Shown in pieces: positions 57,130-64,000 of a DNA stretch of 64,000 bases. The number at the start of each line of letters is the position of its first letter. Position 1 is the stretch's first letter. The notes beneath the pieces are model-generated. The model saw only the letters and a program-made list of their open reading frames with translations, did not search any database and was not told the DNA's origin. Origin of the DNA: UBA9410 sp036123585 (lineage in GTDB: Bacteria; Actinomycetota; Acidimicrobiia; Acidimicrobiales; MedAcidi-G1); the NCBI GenBank assembly GCA_036123585.1, contig JAZADN010000089.1:1-64000 (forward strand), read 5' to 3'. The position numbers and the translations under genes are program-made.

Positions 57130-58799
57130 CCGCAGCGCCTTCTGCTTCGACCCTGGGTCGCAAGAGGAGACGGCTGGCGCGCTGGCAGGCCCTTCGACGC
57201 CAGATCCCGTCGATACCGCTCCCCGAACAAGGTGTGGCCGGGCGAGGCATCTGGGTCGGCACCACCCCGCACGTGACCGGGCTCGGTCTGCTCTTCGTCG
57301 CCGGGGGGATGCTGGCGGCCGGCCTAGTCGGCTTGGCGTCAGACGCCGACGGCCCGGCGCTCCTGCTCGCGGGCTCTCTCACCGCCGTCGTGGCCATCGC
57401 TCTCTGGTGGCCGACACGGCCAGGCCCGTTGGACCACACCGCAGTGTTTACCGCTGTGGGAGGCACCTGGGTGGCCGCGTCGCTGATGGGTGCATTGCCG
57501 TATCTCCTCGCCGGTACGTTCGCCATTGATGGCAGGACCTGGCCGGTGGTTCTGGCGGACGCGCTCTTCGAGTCTGTCTCCGGCTTTTCCACCACGGGAG
57601 CGACAGTCTTCGGTGCCCACAACCCGATCGAAGCACAGGGGGCGGGCGTGCTCATCTACCGTCAGTTGACCCAGTGGGCGGGTGGCATGGGGATAGTGGT
57701 CCTGGTCGTGATGGTGCTGCCATCGTTGCGGAGCAGCGGGCTCGGGCTAATCGACGCTGAGGCACCCGGCATGGGCGTGGATCGATTGGCGCCGCGGATC
57801 AAGACCACTGCGGCACGGTTCTGGTCGCTCTACCTGCTCCTCACCGCTGCAGTAGCGGTCAGCCTCCTGCTAGCGGGCATGAGTCCGTTCGACGCCGTTG
57901 CCCACGCCTTCACCACAGCGTCGACCGGTGGGTTCTCCACCAAGGACTCCTCGATCGGACACTGGGACAGCGTGGCCATCGAGGCTGTCGTGGTCTTGGC
58001 CATTCTCCTCTGCGGGATCAGCTTCGCATTGCACAACAGCGCTCTAAGGGAACGCAGGTTCGGCTACTTCCGTAACCGGGAGTTCCGGACGTATCTGGTC
58101 CTCCTCGGCGCATCTGCCACCCTGGTCACCGGCCTCCTCATCCAAGATGGAATGGGACTAGCGAGGGCAATTCGCTCTGCCGTCTTCAACGTGGTCTCGC
58201 TGGGTACCAGCAGCGGCTTCGGGAACGCCACCGATCCTGGCAGCCCCGGGGACTTCGCTGCATGGGCTTCCGGTCCGCAGATGCTCCTTCTGGTACTCCT
58301 GGTGTTCGGTGGCTGCACGGGATCTACGTCTGGCGGCGTGAAGGTCATGCGGCTCCGGGTGGGCCTCGGACATGCCTACCGCACCTTGCGGAGCTTGCGT
58401 CACCCTCGGGCGCTGCTCCCAGTGCGTCTCGGGTCCGGGACCATCCCGGACTCGATGGTGGAGCGAATCGCGGGATTCATGGTGGTCTACGGCCTGCTGG
58501 TGGTAGGCGGCACCGTGGTCGTAGCCGCCCTGGGCGCGGATCTGGTTTCAGCGTTCGGCGGAGTTATCAGTGCCCTAAGCAACATGGGTCCGACGCTCGG
58601 CGAGGCGGGTCCCACGGCCTCGTTCAGCGACGCCTACTCGGCTCCGGCCCGCTGCGTCCTCGCCATCCTCATGCTCGTCGGTCGCCTTGAGATCTTTCCC
58701 ATGTTGCTCATGCTGGTGGCTCCGTACCGACGGGTGCGGACTGCCACCGGGCACGCGATCGGATCTCTTGCGGCCACGAAGTCCAGACGAGGGGAGTGA
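57126..58799 (+). CDS. trkH: Trk potassium uptake channel protein
   Basis: A 557-residue TrkH with intact pore loops: SGFSTTGATVFG near 152-163, TTASTGGFSTKD near 264-275, LGTSSGFGNA near 355-364 and LSNMGPTLGE near 500. The LTQWAGGMGIVVL helix and GGCTGSTSGGVKVMRL loop (the gating loop region) are typical. It imports K+ (or Na+/K+) driven by the membrane potential, under TrkA control. GTG start overlaps the stop of the divergent TrkH. The first 45 residues form a basic cytosolic extension (GRKRRRLARWQALRR). Confidence 0.93.
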   Translation: MTAAPSASTLGRKRRRLARWQALRRQIPSIPLPEQGVAGRGIWVGTTPHVTGLGLLFVAGGMLAAGLVGLASDADGPALLLAGSLTAVVAIALWWPTRPGPLDHTAVFTAVGGTWVAASLMGALPYLLAGTFAIDGRTWPVVLADALFESVSGFSTTGATVFGAHNPIEAQGAGVLIYRQLTQWAGGMGIVVLVVMVLPSLRSSGLGLIDAEAPGMGVDRLAPRIKTTAARFWSLYLLLTAAVAVSLLLAGMSPFDAVAHAFTTASTGGFSTKDSSIGHWDSVAIEAVVVLAILLCGISFALHNSALRERRFGYFRNREFRTYLVLLGASATLVTGLLIQDGMGLARAIRSAVFNVVSLGTSSGFGNATDPGSPGDFAAWASGPQMLLLVLLVFGGCTGSTSGGVKVMRLRVGLGHAYRTLRSLRHPRALLPVRLGSGTIPDSMVERIAGFMVVYGLLVVGGTVVVAALGADLVSAFGGVISALSNMGPTLGEAGPTASFSDAYSAPARCVLAILMLVGRLEIFPMLLMLVAPYRRVRTATGHAIGSLAATKSRRGE

Positions 58800-58823
58800 C
58801 CGGGAGACCGGCCCCGTGCGTGA

Positions 58824-60122
58824 TCAGCGGACCAACAACTCCAGAAGTAGGGCATGGAGTGCTGCAGGATCCCGGCTGCCGCAGAACTCACGGGCACTGT
58901 GCATGCCGAGCTGCGCCACTCCGAGGTCCACCGTGCGCAACCCGGTCCGGGTAGCGGTGGCCGGCCCGATGGTCGAGCCGCAGGGGAGATCGTTGCGGCT
59001 GACGAAAGACTGCAGAGGCACGTCGGCTCGCTCTGCGGCCAGACGGACCATGGCCATTCCGGGGGCGTCCGTCCCGTAGCGGGCCTTGGCGTTGACCTTG
59101 ACCACGGGACCACCGTTGAGCCTCACGGGATGTTCCGGGTCGTGGCGGTGGAATCGGCTTGGGTGGGTGGCATGGGCGCAATCCACTGAGAGCACCAGCG
59201 ATTGCTCAAGGGGGCGTCCCGGAAGTCCTAGGTGCCGGTGCAGGGTGCGGTGGAGTAAAGGGCCAGCGGCTCCGGTTGCCGTCTCGCTGCCAACCTCCTC
59301 GTGGTCGAACAGTGCGAGGACCGGGACGAACCGGCCATCAATCGTGCCCGCTTCGGTTAGTGCCCCGGTTCCGGCATGGCAAGACAACAGGTTGTCGACT
59401 CGCGGTGCGCTCACGAACTCCTCGTCCGGCCCGGCGAGGCGGGCCGGGACCACATCGTGGAACATCACGTCCCAAGCCAGCACCTCGCTGGCATCCACAC
59501 CGGCGAGGTCCGCAAGCCGCCGTTCGAAACCTCTGGGCTCGGCGTCGCCGAGGCCCACGACCGGTGCGAGGTCGTCCTGCGGGTCCAGGACCAGGCCAGC
59601 CTCGTTGACACCCCCGTCAAGGTGCACGGCCAGTTGTGGGATCCGGGCCAACGGCCGGTCGTCACGCACCAAGACGGCCCGGGCGGGGGCATCGGCTCCT
59701 CCCGCCAGCTCCCGATCGCGCAGGAGCACCCGTCCCGAGAGTCCGAGGTCGCGGTCCAGCCACGAGTTCAGCAGGACGCTGCCATATACCTCGACACCAA
59801 TTCGTCGAAAGCCCTGGTCTCCACGGTCGGGACGGGGTTTGACCCGAAGATTTGGGCTGTCCGTATGGGCACCCACCACCCTCAGAGGCGCATCTGCGGG
59901 CCGATCGATATTGGCCCAGGCGATGAGCGCGCCGCCGGACCGGAGATACCGGAGACCTGGTGGGGAGGTGGGCTCGTCGAGGCCCACCTCCGTGAACCCT
60001 GCGGCCTCGAGGCGTCGGGCCGTCTCGGCCACTGCGTGGTAGGGACTGGGCGAGGCATCGATGTATGCACAGAGGTCACGGGCCCGGCCCAGGCTGTTGT
60101 GGTCTTGGGAGAAATCACCCAT
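58824..60122 (-). CDS. M18 family aminopeptidase (aspartyl aminopeptidase-like)
   Basis: A 432-residue M18 metallopeptidase. N-terminal YIDASPSPYHAV is the family start; zinc ligands are seen in VGAHTDSPNL (His, Asp; about 85-94), ALFDHEEVGSE (Glu pair, about 295-305), the VDCAHATHP segment and the C-terminal LGMHSAREFCG (His near 415). It removes N-terminal acidic residues from peptides in the cytoplasm. ATG at 60122 begins just before the conserved part; the longer ATG at 60188 adds 22 residues and is less likely. It is divergent from gltB across 152 bases. Confidence 0.9.
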   Translation of the reverse strand: MGDFSQDHNSLGRARDLCAYIDASPSPYHAVAETARRLEAAGFTEVGLDEPTSPPGLRYLRSGGALIAWANIDRPADAPLRVVGAHTDSPNLRVKPRPDRGDQGFRRIGVEVYGSVLLNSWLDRDLGLSGRVLLRDRELAGGADAPARAVLVRDDRPLARIPQLAVHLDGGVNEAGLVLDPQDDLAPVVGLGDAEPRGFERRLADLAGVDASEVLAWDVMFHDVVPARLAGPDEEFVSAPRVDNLLSCHAGTGALTEAGTIDGRFVPVLALFDHEEVGSETATGAAGPLLHRTLHRHLGLPGRPLEQSLVLSVDCAHATHPSRFHRHDPEHPVRLNGGPVVKVNAKARYGTDAPGMAMVRLAAERADVPLQSFVSRNDLPCGSTIGPATATRTGLRTVDLGVAQLGMHSAREFCGSRDPAALHALLLELLVR

Positions 60123-60161
60123 TCCGCTATTCTGGTCCGCCAACAGGCCTTGGGCGACCTC

Positions 60162-60178
60162 CGCCGGAAACACCGGCG
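60162..60178. other. Short hairpin between M18 gene and gltB
   Basis: CGCCGG (60162-60167) and CCGGCG (60173-60178) enclose AAACA. It lies between divergent genes and may be a regulatory hairpin of one leader; no promoter was clearly seen nearby. Confidence 0.3.
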
Positions 60179-60274
60179 AGGGTGTCACGGGCCATCGCTT
60201 GCGACCGACGAAGTTCCGGGCGATCTCCGAGGATGGCCAACGCCATCCCCGCTCAGGAGACGACCTCGAGGACC

Positions 60275-63200
60275 ATGACCGTCCAAAGCAGCCCTTTCGC
60301 CAACCAGGAGCGTGTCCTGAACGGGGACCTGCCGGAGCCGCAGGGCCTCTACGACCCCCGTTTCGAACGAGACGCCTGTGGTGTCAACTTCGTCTGCCAC
60401 CTTCGGGGCGTGGCCAGCCACGAGATCGTGCAGTTGGGCATCGGTGCCCTTTGCACGATGCAGCACCGCGGGGCGCTCGGCGCCGAGGTCAATACCGGCG
60501 ACGGGGCTGGACTGCTCATCCAAGTTCCGGACGGCTTCTACCGCGAGGTGCTGCAGGTCGAGGAGGGCATCGAGTTGCCTCAGCCCGGGGCCTACGCCAC
60601 CGGGATAGCGTTCCTACCCGCCGAACCAGCGACCGGGAGTCCAGAGCTCGCCGACCGGGCGGCATGCGAAGTGGAACGCCTTGCCGAGGAGGAGGGCCTC
60701 GAGGTCCTGGCTTGGCGCGACCTGCCCGTGGACGACTCGATGATCGGGAGTGCAGCTCGGGCCAGCGAACCCGTCTTCCGGCAACTCTTCCTGGCCGCTC
60801 GGGCTGATACTGACGGCAACCGCGCGTCCGGCATCGATCTGGATCGCCTGGCCTATGTCCTGCGCAAACGCACCGAGCACGAGATCGTCGTATCTCATGG
60901 GCCGGCCGGCACCGGTGGCGGCGCTGGTCGTGGGGAGCACCGCGTGTACTTCCCCTCACTGTCGACCCGAACCATCGTCTACAAGGGAATGCTGACCACC
61001 ACGCAACTGTCGGAGTTCTTCCTCGACCTGAACGACGAAAGGGTTGAGAGTGCCCTGGCTCTCGTGCACTCCCGGTTCTCGACCAACACCTTCCCGTCGT
61101 GGCCCTTGGCCCACCCATACCGCTACATCGCCCACAACGGCGAGATCAACACGGTGCAAGGCAACCGCAACTGGATGCGGGCCCGTGAGGCCCTGATGGC
61201 CACCGACCTCCTGCCCGGCGACCTTGAGCGGCTCTTCCCCATCTGCACTCCGGGGGCCAGCGACAGCGCAGCCTTTGACGAGGCCCTCGAGTTGCTCACC
61301 CTCGGTGGGTACTCGTTGCCCGAGGCCGTCCTCATGATGATCCCGGAACCGTGGGAGAACCACGCCGAAATGTCCGATGATCGGAAGGCCTTCTATCAGT
61401 ACCACGCGTCCTTGATGGAGCCCTGGGACGGACCTGCGTCGATCGCCTTCACCGACGGCACCGTCATGGGCGCCGTCCTTGACCGAAACGGGCTTCGCCC
61501 CAGTCGCTACTGGGTGACCGCCGAGGGACTGGTCGTCATGGCCAGCGAGGTCGGCGTCGTCGACGTGCCCACCTCCGAGGTGGTCGAGAAGGGCCGACTG
61601 CAGCCTGGGCGCATGTTCCTGATCGACACCACCCAGGGCCGGATCATCCGCGACGACGAGATCAAGGCTGGTCTGGAGTCGGCCCGGCCGTACCGTGAGT
61701 GGCTGGACCACAACCTCGTGCACCTGGATGACCTCCCGCAGCGGGAGAGGATCCATGCCGATGAAGGCACGCTCGTCCAGCACCAGCAGGCCCATGGGTA
61801 CACCCACGAGGCACTCAAGCTGCTCCTGGCCCCCATGGCCCTGGATGGCAAGGGTGCCATCGGTTCGATGGGGACCGACACCCCGGTGGCAGTCCTGTCC
61901 GACCAGCCCCGGACCCTGTACGACTACTTTCAGCAACTGTTCGCCCAGGTCACCAACCCCCCGTTGGACGCCATCCGCGAGGAACTGATCACCGCCCTGT
62001 GCACCACGGTGGGCGCTGAGGGGAACCTGCTGCAACCCACCGCCGACAGCTGCCGCCAGGTCCACCTACCACACCCCGTCCTCACCGAGGAACAGATGGC
62101 GGCCCTGACGGGAATCGGCGACAGCGGCGGACCAGAAGGATTCACCGCCCGGGTGCTGGACTGCCGCTACGAGGTTGCCCGAGGCTCCGATGGACTGTCC
62201 GCCGCCCTGGACCGAATCCGGGCCGGCGCCTCGGAAGCCATAGCGGACGGCGTAACCCTCCTGGTCCTGTCCGATCGGGGCATCACGGCCGACCTAGCCC
62301 CCATCCCGTCGCTGTTGGCCACCGGTGCCGTCCACCACCACCTGATCCGCGAGAAGACCAGGACCCGAGTCGGCCTACTCGTCGAGTCCGGCGACTGTCG
62401 CGAAGTACACCATGTGGCCCTCCTTCTCGGCTATGGCGCCTCAGCCGTGTGCCCGTATCTGGCCTTCGCCTCGGTCGACGCCATGGTTGCCCAGGGCCTC
62501 TACGGCCTGCCAACAGACATGGCGCCCCTGGCATCCCGAGCCAACGTCATCCGGGCCTGCGATCAGGGTCTCCTGAAGATCATGTCCAAGATGGGCATTT
62601 CGACCGTGGCGTCCTACACCGGCGCACAGATCTTCGAGGCCATCGGTCTCGGCGGGGACCTCGTCGAGGACTGCTTCGCCGGGACGGTCAGCCGCCTCGG
62701 CGGCATCGGACTCGAAGTTCTGGCCACGGAGGTCGCAGCACGCCACGCCCTCGCCTTCCCTTCCAACCCGGAGGAGCGGGCGCACCGCACCCTCGAGGTC
62801 GGAGGCGAGTACCAGTGGCGCCGGGAGGGCGAGTACCACCTCTTCAACCCAGAGACCGTCTACAAACTGCAGCACGCCACGCGCGAGGGCCGCTACGACA
62901 TCTTCAAGGAGTACACGAGACTGGTCGACGACCAGTCGGAACGCCTTGCCACCATTCGGGGCCTGTTCCGTCTTCGCGACGACCTACGACCACCGGTCCC
63001 CCTGGATGATGTAGAGCCGGTTTCGGAGATCGTGAAGCGGTTCTCCACCGGCGCCATGTCCTACGGATCGATCAGCGCCGAGGCTCACGAGACCTTGGCC
63101 ATCGCCATGAACCGAATCGGCGGCAAATCGAACACCGGAGAGGGCGGAGAGGACCCGGATCGCTTCACCCCGGAGGCCAATGGTGACCTGCGCCGATCGG

Positions 63201-64000
63201 CCATCAAGCAGGTGGCGTCGGGCCGTTTTGGGGTAACGAGCGAGTACCTGGTCAACAGCGATGACATCCAGATCAAGATGGCCCAGGGCGCCAAGCCCGG
63301 CGAAGGCGGCCAGCTGCCGGGACACAAGGTGTACCCGTGGATCGCCCGCACCCGACACTCCACGCCCGGTGTCGGCCTCATCTCACCCCCGCCGCATCAC
63401 GACATCTACTCCATCGAGGACCTGGCCCAACTCATCTACGACCTCAAGAACGCCAACCCGGAAAGCCGGGTCCACGTGAAGCTGGTTGCCGAGGTCGGAG
63501 TGGGGACGGTGGCCGCCGGCGTGTCCAAGGCACATGCGGACGTGGTTCTCATCTCCGGCCATGACGGGGGAACCGGGGCCTCGCCCCTTACCTCGATCAA
63601 GCACGCCGGCGCTCCGTGGGAACTGGGCTTGGCCGAGACCCAGCAAACACTCCTCCTGAACGATTTACGTGACCGCATCGTCGTCCAAGTGGACGGCCAA
63701 CTGAAGACGGGCCGCGACGTCGTGATCGCCGCGCTCCTTGGGGGCGACGAGTTCGGCTTCGCCACTGCTCCTCTTGTCGTGTCGGGTTGCGTGATGATGC
63801 GGGTCTGCCATCTCGACACCTGCCCGGTGGGAGTAGCCACCCAGAACCCGGAGTTGCGCAGGAAATTCACCGGGCGCCCCGAATTCGTCGTGAACTTCTT
63901 CGAGTACATCGCCGAGGAGGTCCGTGAAGTGCTGGCCTCACTGGGCTTTCGCACCCTGGAGGAGGCAATCGGAAGGACCGAGAACCTGGATGTACGGGAT
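60275..64000 (+). CDS. gltB: Glutamate synthase large subunit (3' end outside window)
   Basis: 1242 codons visible, open to the edge. GltB uses glutamine and 2-oxoglutarate to make glutamate with NADPH or ferredoxin. Cys35 in RDACGVNF is the amidotransferase nucleophile after removal of a short propeptide. Domains in order: glutaminase (about 35-430; QHRGALGAEVNTGDGAG, VHSRFSTNTFPSWPLAHPYR, AHNGEINT), central domain (about 480-800; LLQPTADSCRQVHLPHPVL), FMN/2-oxoglutarate synthase domain (RFSTGAMSYGSIS, RIGGKSNTGEGGED, AQGAKPGEGGQLPGHKV) and 3Fe-4S cysteines in CVMMRVCHLDTC. The missing part is about 280 residues with the C-terminal beta helix. The small subunit gltD is expected just beyond the edge. 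Confidence 0.96.
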   Translation, partial: MTVQSSPFANQERVLNGDLPEPQGLYDPRFERDACGVNFVCHLRGVASHEIVQLGIGALCTMQHRGALGAEVNTGDGAGLLIQVPDGFYREVLQVEEGIELPQPGAYATGIAFLPAEPATGSPELADRAACEVERLAEEEGLEVLAWRDLPVDDSMIGSAARASEPVFRQLFLAARADTDGNRASGIDLDRLAYVLRKRTEHEIVVSHGPAGTGGGAGRGEHRVYFPSLSTRTIVYKGMLTTTQLSEFFLDLNDERVESALALVHSRFSTNTFPSWPLAHPYRYIAHNGEINTVQGNRNWMRAREALMATDLLPGDLERLFPICTPGASDSAAFDEALELLTLGGYSLPEAVLMMIPEPWENHAEMSDDRKAFYQYHASLMEPWDGPASIAFTDGTVMGAVLDRNGLRPSRYWVTAEGLVVMASEVGVVDVPTSEVVEKGRLQPGRMFLIDTTQGRIIRDDEIKAGLESARPYREWLDHNLVHLDDLPQRERIHADEGTLVQHQQAHGYTHEALKLLLAPMALDGKGAIGSMGTDTPVAVLSDQPRTLYDYFQQLFAQVTNPPLDAIREELITALCTTVGAEGNLLQPTADSCRQVHLPHPVLTEEQMAALTGIGDSGGPEGFTARVLDCRYEVARGSDGLSAALDRIRAGASEAIADGVTLLVLSDRGITADLAPIPSLLATGAVHHHLIREKTRTRVGLLVESGDCREVHHVALLLGYGASAVCPYLAFASVDAMVAQGLYGLPTDMAPLASRANVIRACDQGLLKIMSKMGISTVASYTGAQIFEAIGLGGDLVEDCFAGTVSRLGGIGLEVLATEVAARHALAFPSNPEERAHRTLEVGGEYQWRREGEYHLFNPETVYKLQHATREGRYDIFKEYTRLVDDQSERLATIRGLFRLRDDLRPPVPLDDVEPVSEIVKRFSTGAMSYGSISAEAHETLAIAMNRIGGKSNTGEGGEDPDRFTPEANGDLRRSAIKQVASGRFGVTSEYLVNSDDIQIKMAQGAKPGEGGQLPGHKVYPWIARTRHSTPGVGLISPPPHHDIYSIEDLAQLIYDLKNANPESRVHVKLVAEVGVGTVAAGVSKAHADVVLISGHDGGTGASPLTSIKHAGAPWELGLAETQQTLLLNDLRDRIVVQVDGQLKTGRDVVIAALLGGDEFGFATAPLVVSGCVMMRVCHLDTCPVGVATQNPELRRKFTGRPEFVVNFFEYIAEEVREVLASLGFRTLEEAIGRTENLDVRD

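Overview
The window is about 64 kb of dense, high-GC bacterial chromosome. Genes abut or overlap by a few bases, many start with GTG or TTG, and no gene-free stretch exceeds about 250 bases. A deazaflavin (F420)-type oxidoreductase, frequent TANNNT boxes 6-9 bases before start codons (the usual look of leaderless actinobacterial promoters), a cell-wall deacetylase with an actinobacterial-style C-terminal module and the codon bias together suggest an actinobacterium. A marine or free-living Acidimicrobiia-like lineage is my best guess, but this is inference: the window has no rRNA or other marker that fixes it. I saw no tRNA, rRNA, CRISPR array, insertion sequence, integrase or phage gene.

Positions 1-12.6 kb hold catabolic genes: a cut-off Rieske oxygenase, PhzF-like isomerase, flavin-binding protein, glycerol kinase, a TauD-type dioxygenase, a membrane fatty-acid hydroxylase, an M20 peptidase / thioesterase / amidohydrolase run, then an opposing enoyl-CoA hydratase, short-chain dehydrogenase and zinc alcohol dehydrogenase. 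From 12.7 to 25.1 kb follow hydrolases, a sulfatase, an F420-type reductase, an MFS exporter / flavin monooxygenase / YCII run, an old-yellow-enzyme homologue, a MarR regulator, a second TauD-type dioxygenase, an unrecognised 542-residue protein and a divergent FAD glycerol-3-phosphate dehydrogenase.

Positions 25.25-27.87 kb carry four consecutive same-strand genes for related proteins of a family I do not recognise. Each of the first three appears to be two alpha/beta-barrel-like halves; the fourth is shorter and more divergent. This is the most novel-looking part of the window.

Positions 27.9-38.6 kb form a methylated-amine island on the minus strand: a Rieske oxygenase, sarcosine oxidase soxB-D-A-G, an amidase, a betainyl-CoA-type thioesterase and an MFS transporter, with a divergent LysR regulator. 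The likely logic is carnitine/betaine-type compounds to sarcosine to glycine, with C1 units passing to folate. The window also has a 5-formyltetrahydrofolate cyclo-ligase and glutamate synthase, which fit C1 and nitrogen assimilation but are not linked.

Positions 38.7-51 kb hold uracil phosphoribosyltransferase, a secreted deacetylase, an acyltransferase, a third TauD-type dioxygenase, menB, a second sulfatase, two methyltransferases, a tandem-fused CoA-transferase and a LytM peptidase. Positions 51.1-58.8 kb are an ion-energetics block: a membrane pyrophosphatase with K+-dependent sequence marks, then trkA and two overlapping trkH-type genes. The window ends with an M18 aminopeptidase and most of gltB.
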